DNA from: Gammaproteobacteria bacterium | GTDB lineage: Bacteria > Pseudomonadota > Gammaproteobacteria > Thiohalomonadales > Thiohalomonadaceae | Length of the DNA stretch: 44,089 nucleotides | NCBI GenBank assembly: GCA_003252455.1 | Contig: QKED01000056.1 | Span: forward strand, 1 to 44,089 | Direction: 5' to 3' | Shown here: positions 26,659 through 35,299 of the stretch, one piece after another | Position numbering within the stretch: the stretch's first letter is position 1 | Layout: the number at the start of each line of letters is the position of its first letter | Translations under genes and position numbers: made by a program | Notes under the pieces: model-generated | Told to the model about the DNA's origin: nothing | What the model saw: the letters and a program-made list of their open reading frames with translations, nothing else | Databases searched by the model: none

Positions 26659-27608
26659 GGCTGTTGCTCCTGCTCGTGGCTTTTACCCGGCTCATGGCTG
26701 TCTCCCCGCTCATGGCTGTCTCCCCGCTCATGGCTGTCTCCCCGCTCATGGCTGTCTGCCCGCTCATGGCTGTCTGCCCGCTCATGGCTGTCTGCCCGCT
26801 CATGGCTGTCTCCCCGCCCATGGCTTTTATCCGGCTCATGGCTGTCCCTCCAGGCACGGGCCTCGGCGAGAAACTCCGGGGCGTTGTTGTTGATGAAGGC
26901 GAAGCGTCGCGCCACGGCCTCGGGTTGCAGACCGAGGCCGTGCAGGCGGTTGGCCAGGGTGCCGGTGTTGGCCGCCTCGGCGGGGCCGAAGCAGGCGAAG
27001 CAGTCGCGCCCGATGGCAGGGCAGATGGCGCCGCAACCGCCCTTGGTCACCGGACCGAGGCAGGCGACCCCCTTGCTCACTAGGGTGCAGACGGTGCCGC
27101 GGCGTTTGCACTCCAGGCAGACCTTCTCTTCGGGTAGGCTCGGGGCAGCGCCGAAGAGTAGCGAGCGCACCACGGCGAAGACCTGTGCCGGGTTGACCGG
27201 GCAGCCCCACACCTCGAAGTCGACCTTGATGAAGTCACTCACCGGGCGCGCCTCGGGTAGGGTCTCGATGTACTCGGGGCTGGCGTAGACCCCGGCGATC
27301 CACGCGTCTTGGTCGTGCAGGTTACGCAGGGCTTGTAGGCCACCGGAGGTGGCACAGGCGCCCAAGGTGATGACCATGGCGCTCTTCTCGCGCACCTTGT
27401 GTGCTCGCTCGATCTCGTGCGGGGTGGAGACGCTCCCCTCGATGAAGGCGATCTCCACCTCGGCCTCCTCATCGCACATGCCCGCCTCGGCGAAGTGCAG
27501 GATGTCGACCAGCGAGCCGAGCTTGAGCAGGTCGGGCCCGGCGTTGATGAAGGCGAGCTGACAGCCGTCGCAGGAGCTGAATTTGTGTACTGCGATGCGT
27601 GGCTTCAT
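26655..27608 (-). CDS. hydD: NiFe hydrogenase small (delta) subunit with His-rich repeat tail
   Basis: 317-residue electron-transfer subunit. Start at ATG 27608, three bases after the gamma subunit stop. Residues 1-250 are a normal small subunit without Tat signal: SSCDGCQ (C13, C16) and GACATSGG for the proximal cluster, then EEKVCLECKRRGTVC, GGCGAICPA and RDCFACFGP for further Fe-S clusters. Residues about 255-317 are an added hydrophilic tail of hexapeptides (DSHERG, DSHERA), with ten His. The tail is not part of the family fold. It may bind Ni or other metals, as His-rich tails of some hydrogenase accessory proteins do, or may be a neutral repeat expansion. Confidence 0.92.
   Translation of the reverse strand: MKPRIAVHKFSSCDGCQLAFINAGPDLLKLGSLVDILHFAEAGMCDEEAEVEIAFIEGSVSTPHEIERAHKVREKSAMVITLGACATSGGLQALRNLHDQDAWIAGVYASPEYIETLPEARPVSDFIKVDFEVWGCPVNPAQVFAVVRSLLFGAAPSLPEEKVCLECKRRGTVCTLVSKGVACLGPVTKGGCGAICPAIGRDCFACFGPAEAANTGTLANRLHGLGLQPEAVARRFAFINNNAPEFLAEARAWRDSHEPDKSHGRGDSHERADSHERADSHERADSHERGDSHERGDSHERGDSHEPGKSHEQEQQP
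26673..26852. repeat. 18-bp tandem repeat (about ten units) in the hydrogenase small subunit
   Basis: Ten consecutive 18-bp units from 26673 to 26852. The central seven (26691-26816) are nearly identical, differing mainly at one base (CTCCCCG or CTGCCCG); the outer ones are diverged. Plus-strand unit is CTCATGGCTGTCTCCCCG; on the coding strand it reads DSHERG or DSHERA. Each unit has an out-of-frame CATGAG very like the ATGA stop/start overlap with hydA. Near-identical copies suggest recent expansion by slippage. Confidence 0.93.
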
Positions 27609-27610
27609 GG

Positions 27611-28468
27611 TCACACCCCCTTGCGCGCCAGCAGCGCCTTGATCTCGGGATAGTTGAACACCGGCCCATCCTGGCAGACGAACTTCGGCCCCATCTGACA
27701 GTGGCCACAGAGCCCCATGCCGCAGTGCATGTTGCGCTCCATGCTCATCCACAGGTCACGCTCGGGGATGCCGCGGGCGATGAGGTCGCCGCTCGCCGCG
27801 CGCATCATCCCCTCGGGGCCGCACATCATCACCAGGCTCACCCCAGGGGTGAGGCGCGCCTGGTCGAACAGATCGGGCACATGGCCGACGTGCCAGGGCC
27901 AGATGGGGCTGCCGTCGCTGGCGGCGAGCAGCACCTGGGTGTCGGGCAGCTCGGCCCACGCCTCGTAGCGTTCGCGCCAGATGAGGTCGTCGGCGTGGCG
28001 TACCCCCTGCATGATGGTGAGGTGGCCGAACTGCGCGCGGCGTTTGAGGATGTAGTTGATCACCGAGACCACCGGCGCGCAGCCGAGGCCGCCGGTGACG
28101 ATGACCACATCGCGCCCCTGCGCCTCGGTGAGCGGCCAGCCGCGTCCGAACGGGCCGCGTACACCGATGCGTGAGCCTTCGCGCAGGTTGGCCAGGGCGT
28201 GGGTCACGCGGCCCACGGCGCGGATGGTGTGGTCGTAGAGGTGCTCGTCCTGCGGGTCTGAGACGATGGAGATAGGCACCTCGCCGACCCCTGGGAGGTA
28301 GAGCATGTTGAACTGGCCTGGGGCGAAGCGATAGGCGGCGTGGGCCGCCGGGTCGGTGAAGCGCAGGCGCAGGGTGAAGATGGAGGGGGTCTCCTGGATG
28401 AACTGGATGATCTCGGCGGCGAGGGGCACCAGTCCGGCGGTGTCGGGGGCGTTGTCGATGGCGTGCAT
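27611..28468 (-). CDS. hydG: NiFe hydrogenase gamma subunit (FAD, NAD(P)H-binding, 2Fe-2S)
   Basis: 285-residue ferredoxin-reductase-like subunit that passes electrons between NAD(P)H and the Fe-S chain. Start chosen at ATG 28468, two bases after the beta subunit stop. FAD-binding part: [24 protein letters not shown](P)-binding part: [20 protein letters not shown] and [11 protein letters not shown]-terminal 2Fe-2S motif with four Cys: [17 protein letters not shown]. Same family as HydG/SudA of sulfhydrogenase and dihydroorotate dehydrogenase PyrK. Position between beta and delta matches group 3b operons. Confidence 0.92.
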   Translation of the reverse strand: MHAIDNAPDTAGLVPLAAEIIQFIQETPSIFTLRLRFTDPAAHAAYRFAPGQFNMLYLPGVGEVPISIVSDPQDEHLYDHTIRAVGRVTHALANLREGSRIGVRGPFGRGWPLTEAQGRDVVIVTGGLGCAPVVSVINYILKRRAQFGHLTIMQGVRHADDLIWRERYEAWAELPDTQVLLAASDGSPIWPWHVGHVPDLFDQARLTPGVSLVMMCGPEGMMRAASGDLIARGIPERDLWMSMERNMHCGMGLCGHCQMGPKFVCQDGPVFNYPEIKALLARKGV

Positions 28469-28470
28469 GC

Positions 28471-29583
28471 TTACTCTCCCTGCGCGGGGTTGGCGTCGAC
28501 CAGGGCGGCGGACTCGACGGTGAGGTCGATGCCCACCGGGCACCAGGTGATGCAGCGACCGCAGCCGACGCAGCCGCTGCGCCCGTATTGCTCGACCCAC
28601 CCCGCCAGCTTATGCGTCAGCCACTGGCGGTAGCGCTCGCGGGTGGTGGTGTGCACCACGTGGCCGTGCAGGTAGCTGTGGCCGCTGGTGAAGCAGGAGT
28701 CCCACTCGCGGCTGTGCACAGAGCTTTGGCCGTCCAGTGCCGGGGTCTCGCGATGGGCGTGACAGAAACAGGTGGGGCAGACGGCGGTGCAGTTGCCGCA
28801 GGCGAGGCAGCGTTCGGCCACCTCGGCCCAATGGGGGTGATCGTGCTGAGCGGGTAAGCGTGCGAGCTGCTCGGCGTTGGGGAGTTTGCGTTGCTGGGCG
28901 CGCACGGCGCTTGCACGTTGGGTGGCCATCGCCTCCAACTGCATGTCGGTCGCCGGGAGCGTATCGAGTCGGTCGAGCAGGGTCTTGCCGACGGCGCTGC
29001 CCGATTCGATCAGGTAGCCGTCATCCAGCTCGTCGAGCAGTAGGTCGTATCCACCCTGGGCATTGGGGCCATCGCCGGTGGCGGCACAAAAACAGGTGGC
29101 GGCTGGGTGCGAGCAGTTGACCGCGATGGTCAGCAGGCCGCGACGACGCGCCGCATAGGCCGGGTCGGGGTAGGGGCCGTGGAGGAAGTGGGCATCCTGG
29201 AGGGCCAGGGCCGCCAGGTCGCAGGGACGCAGGCCGAGCAGCGCCAGGGGGGCCTCGGTATGCGCGGCGCCGATGAAACTCGGGCGCCCGTCACTGTCGA
29301 GGTCGAGCGTCCAGATAGGCTCACTGGGCCGAAACAGCAGCGGTTTGAGTGCCTGTGGCCCAGTGGCCCAGGCGAAGGCGCGGGGTGAACCGTTGTCGAG
29401 GAGACGATAGTGTCCCGGGGCCTGATGGTCGTGGAGACCCCAAGGGAGCTGTCCACTGTGGTGGATTGGACGGTAGAGGATCGCGCCGTCGGTGGACTGC
29501 GGTGCATGGAGACGGTAGCCAGCATCCAAGGTCTGCCGGATGAGCGGCTCTAGCCCCTGGCGTGGGATGAAACGTCGCTGCAT
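28471..29583 (-). CDS. hydB: NiFe hydrogenase beta subunit (two 4Fe-4S clusters)
   Basis: 370-residue electron-transfer subunit and first gene of the hydrogenase operon. It carries [16 protein letters not shown], typical of this family, and two ferredoxin-type motifs near the C-terminus: [14 protein letters not shown] and [14 protein letters not shown]. Related to AsrA of anaerobic sulfite reductase and HydB of sulfhydrogenase. No membrane segments. Only 95 bp separate it from the divergent YqaA-like gene; the operon promoter should be there. Confidence 0.92.
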   Translation of the reverse strand: MQRRFIPRQGLEPLIRQTLDAGYRLHAPQSTDGAILYRPIHHSGQLPWGLHDHQAPGHYRLLDNGSPRAFAWATGPQALKPLLFRPSEPIWTLDLDSDGRPSFIGAAHTEAPLALLGLRPCDLAALALQDAHFLHGPYPDPAYAARRRGLLTIAVNCSHPAATCFCAATGDGPNAQGGYDLLLDELDDGYLIESGSAVGKTLLDRLDTLPATDMQLEAMATQRASAVRAQQRKLPNAEQLARLPAQHDHPHWAEVAERCLACGNCTAVCPTCFCHAHRETPALDGQSSVHSREWDSCFTSGHSYLHGHVVHTTTRERYRQWLTHKLAGWVEQYGRSGCVGCGRCITWCPVGIDLTVESAALVDANPAQGE

Positions 29584-29678
29584 GGTCTCTCCCTCTCGCT
29601 TATGATTGTGGCGCTCAGCTTATGACTCATTCCCGATGGTTCGCAAGTGAGCGATGCACATCTCACCAGGACGTAGTT

Positions 29679-30113
29679 ATGGAGCTCAGCCTCGGGCCCG
29701 AGTGGGCACTTCTCTCGCTCTTTCTCGGCGCCTTTCTCGCCTCGACACTGCTCCCGGGGGGCTCTGAGCTACTCTTCCTCTATCTGACACAACAGCCAGG
29801 GGCGGATACCCCGTTACTGCTGTGCGTCGCCACGCTGGGTAACACTTTGGGCGGGATGACTTCGTGGTTGCTCGGGCGTTGGTTGGCGTATCGCTGGCCC
29901 GGTCGGGCGTTGCGTGAGGGGCATCGCCTGGCGGTGGTGCGGGTCGAACGCTACGGTCCATTGCTCCTGTTGCTGAGTTGGGTACCTCTGGTGGGAGACC
30001 CACTCTGCGTCGCAGCCGGTTGGTTGCGCATCCACTGGGCCCCGGCGTTGCTGTTCATTGCCTTAGGCAAGGCGGCGCGTTATGCGGTACTCCTCTGGCT
30101 GAGCGGTGGGTGA
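29679..30113 (+). CDS. YqaA-like small membrane protein (DedA/SNARE-associated superfamily)
   Basis: 144-residue integral membrane protein. Start chosen at ATG 29679 with CAGGA upstream; the frame is open from 29622 but that stretch is not membrane-like. It has about four hydrophobic segments and the motifs ASTLLPGGSE, TLGNTLGGMTSWLLGRW and WVPLVGDPLCVAAGWLRI, which match YqaA proteins. DedA-superfamily proteins act in lipid transport or membrane homeostasis; YqaA itself is uncharacterised. Divergent from the hydrogenase operon. Confidence 0.85.
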   Translation: MELSLGPEWALLSLFLGAFLASTLLPGGSELLFLYLTQQPGADTPLLLCVATLGNTLGGMTSWLLGRWLAYRWPGRALREGHRLAVVRVERYGPLLLLLSWVPLVGDPLCVAAGWLRIHWAPALLFIALGKAARYAVLLWLSGG

Positions 30114-30200
30114 GTGTTTTGTGGACTGGGGAGTTGCAGCCGTCGGCACATGGTTGCAGACTTGTCCGAGCTTTCTTTGTGTGCGACCGGAGTCAAGTGG

Positions 30201-30950
30201 ATGAGTGACAAGAGCTTCGCCATCGCCTTCGATGGGACCCTGGTCGAGGGTGCTCGTCCCGAGCAGGTGAAGGCCAACATGGCCAAACTGTTCAAGACCA
30301 GCCTCGATAAGGTGGAGCCACTCTTCGTTGGGCGTCGCGTAGCGGTTAAACGCGGACTCGACCGGGAGACGGCCATCAAATACCAGGCCGCGCTACGCCG
30401 TTGTGGGGCGATCACCCAGGTAGTCGATCTCAGTACTAATAAGGCTGCAGGGGCGACGCCAGCCCAGCAACAGGCGGCGCGTCAGCGCCAGATCGCAGCG
30501 TTGCGTGCCCGTCAAGCAGCGCAGGCCAAGGCACAGGCCGTCAGTACCCCGGCGGTGGCCAAGCCGGCCCCAGTGGGGGAGCCTGCGGACCGCTCCAAGG
30601 TCTTGGAAGTCTCTGCCGCCCACACCCTCGATGCAGTCCGCATCGATGCCCCGGAGCGCATCGTTCAGGAGATCGAGGTGCCGGAGCTCAAGGTCGACAC
30701 CAGCCATCTCAGCTCGGCCAGGGTGGGCACCCTGTTGGTGGAGCCTATGCCGGATGTCGATCCCGGTATTGCCGAGATGCACGTCGGTATCGCCCCCCCG
30801 GGGGCCCAGTTGGTGGAACCGTCGCCTGAGGAGGCGTTGGTGGTCGACTTGGCCGGCCTGAGCATGGCCGCCCCCGGGACGCAGATCATCCCCCCGACCC
30901 CGTTCGAAGAGCTGAAGGTGGATACTAGTCGCCTGAGCATGGGGGGTTAG
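30201..30950 (+). CDS. Conserved-looking protein with repeated DxSxLS motif, function unknown
   Basis: 249-residue soluble protein. Start chosen at ATG 30201, where the recognisable domain begins; no strong ribosome site. Residues 1-75 form a small domain (FAIAFDGTLVEGARPEQVK, KVEPLFVGRRVAVKRGLD, AIKYQAALRRCGA) that I have seen at the N-terminus of other proteobacterial proteins but cannot name. Residues 80-115 are a Gln/Ala/Arg helix, followed by a Pro-rich linker. The rest holds a degenerate repeat of about 37 residues, D-x-S-x-L-S-x-A-x-x-G-x-x-L-x-x-P: VDTSHLSSARVGTLLVEP, VDLAGLSMAAPGTQIIPP and VDTSRLSMG at the very end. It overlaps the convergent 30947 gene by 4 bp. Confidence 0.7.
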   Translation: MSDKSFAIAFDGTLVEGARPEQVKANMAKLFKTSLDKVEPLFVGRRVAVKRGLDRETAIKYQAALRRCGAITQVVDLSTNKAAGATPAQQQAARQRQIAALRARQAAQAKAQAVSTPAVAKPAPVGEPADRSKVLEVSAAHTLDAVRIDAPERIVQEIEVPELKVDTSHLSSARVGTLLVEPMPDVDPGIAEMHVGIAPPGAQLVEPSPEEALVVDLAGLSMAAPGTQIIPPTPFEELKVDTSRLSMGG

Positions 30951-31591
30951 TCAGCCAAGTCGGTCAGCCTCTGGGCCTCCTGGCGTGACAGGTGGCGGCC
31001 TGGCCAAGGGTAAAGTCCTGGGACGCGACCTAGATAGCGCCGATAGGCCTCACCGTAGCGTGACAGTAGACGCCGCTCCTCGAACCAGGAGCCGATCACC
31101 AGGTAAAAACTGATGATGATAGCCACCGCTAAGCGGTGGCTATCCATGTCGCGGCTCCAGATCACCACCAGGCCCAGGGCATACCATGGGTGACGCACGA
31201 ATCGGTAGACCCCCGTGAGGTTGAGTGGCGCGCGCTCGTCTACCTCCCGCTCCGCCCGATGCACCTGCTTGAGCCCGAGAAATTCACCGCTGTCGAAACC
31301 GTCCAGGGTGAAGAGATAGCCCACTAGGGCGGCGAGGAGCAGTCCATTCGCCAACCATCCCAAGGCCCCTTCCCACGCCCAGAGAGGGACTCCAGGATGG
31401 AGAAGGCCGTAGAGCAGCAGCGGGAGGATGAGGAGAGTGGCCAGGAGGTTATAGCCCAGACGGTAGTAACGCATCAGGTCAGGCTGCTGGCGTGCGAACC
31501 AGTGTTTGAGGTGCTGACTCGCGAGCAGGGAGTGGAGTAGGCAGTATCCAACCCAGGAAGCGAGATAAAGAGTGAAGGCAAGCTGGCTCAA
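30947..31591 (-). CDS. Isoprenylcysteine methyltransferase-like membrane protein
   Basis: 214-residue integral membrane protein with about five hydrophobic segments. The C-terminal half holds the SAM-binding signature of the ICMT/phospholipid methyltransferase fold: YRFVRHPWYALGLVVIW, then EERRLLSRYGEAYRRYLGRVP. In bacteria, relatives include NnrU-like proteins, methanethiol S-methyltransferase MddA and many unknowns, so the substrate cannot be given. Convergent with the 30201 gene (4-bp overlap) and divergent from the second PEP-CTERM gene. Confidence 0.78.
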   Translation of the reverse strand: MSQLAFTLYLASWVGYCLLHSLLASQHLKHWFARQQPDLMRYYRLGYNLLATLLILPLLLYGLLHPGVPLWAWEGALGWLANGLLLAALVGYLFTLDGFDSGEFLGLKQVHRAEREVDERAPLNLTGVYRFVRHPWYALGLVVIWSRDMDSHRLAVAIIISFYLVIGSWFEERRLLSRYGEAYRRYLGRVPGLYPWPGRHLSRQEAQRLTDLAD

Positions 31592-31982
31592 GACGGCGTG
31601 TCGATCTCAAATGTTGAAGTGGAGTGTATGCGATGGGTCGATATGTTTATTGACGTTTTCGTGAAAAAATCGATGATTTTTATCGAAAAAATGGTCATTT
31701 TGGTGATTAGTGTCTCATCATAGTGGTGTTTACCTACTCAAACCGTCTCATATCTAGGCTACAATCATCGCGTAAAGGTAGTCATGGAGAGCTGTGGGGC
31801 GGTGGGGCATAGGCCCGTCATGCACCGCTCCTCGATGTACCTTAGAACGACAGATTTTGTTTACATCCCGTTTGCAAAATCGAGGTTGAGGTCACAGAAA
31901 TCCGTTGCTACCTTTATTCACGCGCAAGAGTGGAACTTGTGCAGTTACACGTGTATCCGAAATAGTCAGTGGAGAATCACAC
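31592..31982. other. AT-rich divergent regulatory region before the second PEP-CTERM gene
   Basis: 391 bp without a gene between the minus-strand methyltransferase-like gene and the plus-strand PEP-CTERM gene, markedly AT-rich at 31640-31770. It holds a candidate promoter and two GTCTCAT copies, listed separately. GATTTTG (31853-31859) and CAAAATC (31875-31881) can pair in the leader. GGAGA lies just upstream of the start. Confidence 0.5.
31712..31765 (+). promoter_or_regulatory. Candidate regulated promoter with two GTCTCAT sites
   Basis: TACAAT (31760-31765) is a good -10, but the hexamer 17 bp upstream (CTCAAA) is a poor -35, as in activator-dependent promoters. GTCTCAT occurs at 31712-31718 and 31745-31751, 33 bp apart or about three helical turns. 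The leader to the ATG would be about 210 nt. A 7-mer is expected by chance a few times in 44 kb, so the sites alone are weak evidence. Confidence 0.3.
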
Positions 31983-32771
31983 ATGAAATCCTTTATCCGC
32001 AACGCAGTTGCTGCCTCTGTGGCCGTGGTTGCCATGGCTGGGTTTGCCAGCGCACAGGCCGCCACTGTTTCTGCCCAGATCAGCGGCAACACCTACACCA
32101 AGTCCAGCGCCGGTGCAGGTACCTACAACTTCACCTTCGACAAGTTCGATAGTGCCCTCGGTACCCTGACCTCTGTTCAGTACGTCTTCAGCCTCTCTAC
32201 CGCTGCTGGCTCTATCGGTCAGGCCGATAACGAGTCCGGCGCCGAGTCTGGCAACGTGACCTTCGCCTTCAGCGCCAACTCTACCCTGTCCGCTGTTTCC
32301 GGTATTACTGCTGCTGGCCTCGTGACCGATGCCTTCGGTAATCTGGGTACCGCCAGTATCACCGACAGCTCCATCCTCTTCCTGGATGTGGACGACGGCG
32401 ACCCCTCTGGTAGCCCCACCACCGTCGATAACGACGGCGGCGCCGACTATGCCTCCTACGTCTCTCAGGTGCAGACCTCCACCGCGGGCTCTGGCTTTGT
32501 GAACACCACCTTCGGTGGTGTCAGCCAGTACGTCGGTACCGGTACCGAGACCTTCACCATCGCCATGAACGTGGGTACCAACTTCAGTGCCACGGGCCTG
32601 GGTAGTATCTCCAGCTCCACCTCCCCGATGTTCTTCAGCTCCGCTGTCGACGTCGTCTACACCTACACCCCCACTGATGTGCCCGAGCCGAGCTCCTCTC
32701 TGGGTGTGATGGTCGCTGGTCTGATGGGCTTTGCCGCCCTGCGTCGTCGCAAAACCATGCGCGCCGCCTAA
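31983..32771 (+). CDS. PEP-CTERM sorting-domain protein
   Basis: 262-residue secreted protein. Start at ATG 31983, giving a signal peptide over residues 1-26 (MKSFIRNAVAASVAVVAMAG then FASAQA, cut before ATV). The C-terminus has VPEPSSS, a hydrophobic stretch (LGVMVAGLMGFAAL) and the basic tail RRRKTMRAA, the exosortase recognition signal. The mature part is rich in Ser, Thr, Gly and Asp, lacks Cys, and looks beta-rich; no known domain seen. It is not an obvious duplicate of the 22035 protein outside the signals. Followed by a terminator, then by an HpsJ-like gene, which suggests a surface polysaccharide context. Confidence 0.88.
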   Translation: MKSFIRNAVAASVAVVAMAGFASAQAATVSAQISGNTYTKSSAGAGTYNFTFDKFDSALGTLTSVQYVFSLSTAAGSIGQADNESGAESGNVTFAFSANSTLSAVSGITAAGLVTDAFGNLGTASITDSSILFLDVDDGDPSGSPTTVDNDGGADYASYVSQVQTSTAGSGFVNTTFGGVSQYVGTGTETFTIAMNVGTNFSATGLGSISSSTSPMFFSSAVDVVYTYTPTDVPEPSSSLGVMVAGLMGFAALRRRKTMRAA

Positions 32772-32805
32772 CAGAGTCTGGTCGTTCGACCGCTCTGTCT
32801 GCCCT

Positions 32806-32842
32806 AAGGGGTCGCCGCTTGCGGCGGCCCCTTTCTTCTTTC
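32806..32842 (+). terminator. Intrinsic terminator of the second PEP-CTERM gene
   Basis: AAGGGGTCGCCGC (32806-32818) pairs with GCGGCGGCCCCTT (32821-32833), with one wobble, round a tight loop, followed by a T-rich tract. Confidence 0.85.
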
Positions 32843-32934
32843 TAGCCTTGTATCATTTGTTGTTAGCATCGATCGTTTATCATCGGTCGCACAGAGCTAC
32901 TTGGCTGTCGTTTCTATCTTGGGAGGAGTTCTCG

Positions 32935-33753
32935 GTGTTCGAAGATGATGACAATGAGGTTGGCAATACCCCTGTCCAGCTGACCAAGCGTGAGAAGGAC
33001 CACATCCTTGATGAGCTCATCGCTGTCAGTGATGTGCGAGAGCGTGTAGCGGTACTGCTCAGCTCACTCAAGCCGATCCGCATCACCGGTTTTTTCCTGC
33101 TCATGCTGTTTGCGCTCTATTCGGTTGAGATCCTAATCCCGCCGAAGTTCATGAATCCCGACTGGGAGATGGTCGCCATGAACAGCTTGCTGGAGATTAT
33201 TTTTCTCCCTGTCTTAGGCCTGAGTCTGGTCTTTTGGGGTGGGAATTATCACCGTAAGCAGATCGATAAATTCAACCTCTGGTTCTTCTCCTGGGTGGCG
33301 CTCTGGCTGGGCCTCGCCTGTTTCCTGCTGGTGCCCATGGCCACCCTCGACTCTTTCCGCATACTGAGAGGGTATAAGGTCGAGACCAGCACCAAGATCG
33401 AGTCGCAGATGGTCAAGATCGCCGAGGTGGAGAATCAGGTGCGCGAGGCGCGTAGCCATAAGGCCCTGGAGACGGTCTTGCGTCGTGCCTCCAGCACACC
33501 GACGCCGGTCGACCGTAACCAGGAGCTGGCCGTCATCAAGGAGGGGATCCTGGTGGCCATCAACGCGCAGCGTAAATCGGTCGAAGAGACCGCGAATAAG
33601 GCCTACGACCAGTCGGTGGTGGCGCTGTGGAAGCGCTTGGTCCGTGTGGCTATCGGCTTTATTCTCGCAGGTGTCTACCTGGTGGCCATCTGGTATCACA
33701 CCCTGTGGGCCCGTGAGCAGTGGCTTGTGGCCCGCGGTAAGGTCGTCGGCTAA
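32935..33753 (+). CDS. HpsJ-like membrane protein, copy 1
   Basis: 272-residue membrane protein. Start chosen at GTG 32935, because GGGAGGAG lies 6 bp upstream; upstream in-frame sequence overlaps the terminator. The N-terminus is acidic and cytosolic. Around residues 48-145 are three or four membrane segments with the core LKPIRITGFFLLMLFAL, FMNPDWEM, IIFLPVLGLSLVFWGGNYH and FSWVALWLGLACFLLVP. A long charged coiled-coil region follows (about 150-230), then a last membrane helix near 242-262. The pattern RIVGL..IP..L.DP.WE...L.ER...P.LG..L.F.G resembles cyanobacterial HpsJ, needed for hormogonium polysaccharide. A second paralogue lies at 39552-40625. Family name is tentative. Confidence 0.6.
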   Translation: MFEDDDNEVGNTPVQLTKREKDHILDELIAVSDVRERVAVLLSSLKPIRITGFFLLMLFALYSVEILIPPKFMNPDWEMVAMNSLLEIIFLPVLGLSLVFWGGNYHRKQIDKFNLWFFSWVALWLGLACFLLVPMATLDSFRILRGYKVETSTKIESQMVKIAEVENQVREARSHKALETVLRRASSTPTPVDRNQELAVIKEGILVAINAQRKSVEETANKAYDQSVVALWKRLVRVAIGFILAGVYLVAIWYHTLWAREQWLVARGKVVG

Positions 33754-33771
33754 TCCCTAGACCTACGCACC

Positions 33772-34335
33772 ATGCCCAGGCTCAACCTCCTCTTTCTTGG
33801 GATCGGTCTGCTGCCTGCGGGGTGGTGGGTCATCGGCCTCCTCTCCGGACAGCTGGGGGCCAACCCGGTTGAGACGCTCACCCGCCAGAGCGGGGATTGG
33901 GCGCTGCGTTTTCTACTATTGAGCCTCGCCTGTACACCCCTCCGGGTCTGGGGGCACTGGCACACCCCCATGCGCCTACGGCGCCAGTGGGGGTTGTTTG
34001 CCTATTTCTATGCCTGGGTGCACCTCACCATCATTTTGGTGCTGGAGCATGAGTTGGATATGCTGGCGTTGTGGCGTGATGTGCTGGATCGCCCTTACAT
34101 TACCTTCGGCATGCTCGCCTTTGCCCTACTCACACCTCTGGCTATCACCTCGACCAAAGGATGGCAACGGCGGCTCGGGCGAGGGTGGAGGCGGCTACAT
34201 CGATGGGTCTACCCGACCGCGATTATCGCCGTGGTGCACTTTCTTCTCCTGGTGAAGGCCGACCTGCGCGAGCCGCTCATCTATGGTGCACTGCTCTCCC
34301 TGCTTCTGTTAGCGCGTCTACCCAAGCGCACTTAG
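33772..34335 (+). CDS. msrQ: Heme-binding membrane subunit MsrQ (YedZ)
   Basis: 187-residue integral membrane cytochrome b-type protein that passes quinone electrons to the periplasmic methionine sulfoxide reductase MsrP. Recognised from [62 protein letters not shown] and VVHFLLL; the heme-ligand histidines lie in these helices. Length is normal. No msrP is next to it, although the two are usually adjacent. It starts 18 bp after the HpsJ-like gene and may share its transcript. Confidence 0.9.
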   Translation: MPRLNLLFLGIGLLPAGWWVIGLLSGQLGANPVETLTRQSGDWALRFLLLSLACTPLRVWGHWHTPMRLRRQWGLFAYFYAWVHLTIILVLEHELDMLALWRDVLDRPYITFGMLAFALLTPLAITSTKGWQRRLGRGWRRLHRWVYPTAIIAVVHFLLLVKADLREPLIYGALLSLLLLARLPKRT

Positions 34336-34502
34336 GCCTTGAATCCCATCCCCAGTGCGCCCAATTCCATTGCCATACGGAGGATAACCGGGGCTATTCT
34401 TTAGTCCTGCACTTGGTTAACATCCGCCTGACAGATTTCATCCGTCGGTCAACCACCGGCACTACTCTTGTCTATCCGACCCGATCATCAAGGAGTCCAC
34501 CG

Positions 34503-35087
34503 ATGAGCTTCGAACTGCCCGCCCTGCCCTACGAGAAGACCGCCCTGGAGCCCCATATCTCTGCCGAGACCCTGGAGTTCCACCACGGTAAGCACCACAA
34601 CACCTACGTCACCAACCTGAACAACCTGGTGCCCGGTACCGAGTTCGAGGGCAAGAGCCTGGAGGAGATCATCACCAGCGCCCCTGCCGGTGGCGTGTTC
34701 AACAATGCGGCCCAGGTGTGGAACCACACCTTCTACTGGAACTGCCTCGGCCCCAACGCCGGTGGTGAGCCGACCGGTGCCATCGCCGATGCCATCGACG
34801 CCGCCTTCGGCTCCTTTGCACAGTTTAAGGAGAAGTTCTCCACCTCCGCCGCCACCAACTTCGGCTCCGGTTGGACCTGGTTGGTGAAAAACGCCGACGG
34901 CTCCGTGGCCATCGTCAACACCTCTAACGCCGGTTGCCCGCTCACCAGTGGTGTCACCCCGCTGCTGACGTGTGATGTGTGGGAGCACGCCTACTACATC
35001 GACTATCGCAATGCGCGTCCCCAGTACCTGGCGGCCTTCTGGAACCTGGTGAACTGGGATTTCGTCAACGCGAACTTCGCTGGTTAA
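34503..35087 (+). CDS. sodB: Iron superoxide dismutase
   Basis: 194-residue cytosolic enzyme that converts superoxide to oxygen and hydrogen peroxide. Start at ATG 34503 (AGGAG upstream) gives the classic [20 protein letters not shown]. Metal ligands are in [17 protein letters not shown] and the DVWEHAYY signature. AAQVWNHT with Gln before the helix and FGSGWTWL are FeSOD features. Length and motifs are fully normal. Transcribed alone; a hairpin follows. Confidence 0.96.
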   Translation: MSFELPALPYEKTALEPHISAETLEFHHGKHHNTYVTNLNNLVPGTEFEGKSLEEIITSAPAGGVFNNAAQVWNHTFYWNCLGPNAGGEPTGAIADAIDAAFGSFAQFKEKFSTSAATNFGSGWTWLVKNADGSVAIVNTSNAGCPLTSGVTPLLTCDVWEHAYYIDYRNARPQYLAAFWNLVNWDFVNANFAG

Positions 35088-35097
35088 CCGGTACATG

Positions 35098-35126
35098 GCC
35101 GATGCCGTACTCGTCGCGGCATCGGC
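35098..35126 (+). terminator. Hairpin after sodB
   Basis: GCCGATGCCG (35098-35107) and CGGCATCGGC (35117-35126) form a perfect 10-bp stem with a 9-nt loop, followed by TTCATCTTGTT, a weak T-rich tail. Confidence 0.75.
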
Positions 35127-35178
35127 TTCATCTTGTTAACGCCTTGTTTTGTAAGAAATTTATTGGGGTCTCAGAGCC

Positions 35179-35207
35179 TTGCAGTCAGGTTGAATAATCA
35201 GTAGAAT
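35179..35207 (+). promoter_or_regulatory. Candidate sigma-70 promoter for argD-argF
   Basis: TTGCAG (35179-35184), a 17-bp spacer and TAGAAT (35202-35207). The likely start point, near 35214, lies only some 10 nt before the hairpin at 35225. A TGAAT within the spacer resembles half an ArgR box, but the other half is missing. Confidence 0.45.
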
Positions 35208-35224
35208 TTTGAGTTTCTGATAGG

Positions 35225-35258
35225 GGCAGACTCTGATGAGCCTGCCTTTTTGCTTTTT
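35225..35258 (+). terminator. Terminator-like hairpin 42 bp before argD
   Basis: GGCAG-A-CTC (35225-35233) pairs with GAG-C-CTGCC (35238-35246), with one mismatch and a TGAT loop, followed by TTTTTGCTTTTTT. It lies between the candidate promoter and argD, so it may be an attenuator; or it may be a second terminator for sodB. Confidence 0.65.
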
Positions 35259-35299
35259 TCGGCCCCCTATCCCAGGGCCGTGCAATGTGAGGCATGCCG

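Noticed and set aside
26651-26893. Repeat reading frames across the 18-bp array, and CRISPR-like appearance
   Set aside because: Units are contiguous 18-mers without spacers and in frame with the hydrogenase subunit, so it is a coding repeat.
31784-32152. 122-codon open frame before and across the start of the second PEP-CTERM gene
   Set aside because: Different frame from the clear signal peptide and overlapping the gene; not protein-like.
34375-34410. IscR-like dyad upstream of sodB
   Set aside because: Only the central CTA/TAG parts match; spacing does not fit the type 1 consensus.
35190-35210. ArgR box upstream of argD
   Set aside because: Only one TGAAT half-site; the partner half does not match.
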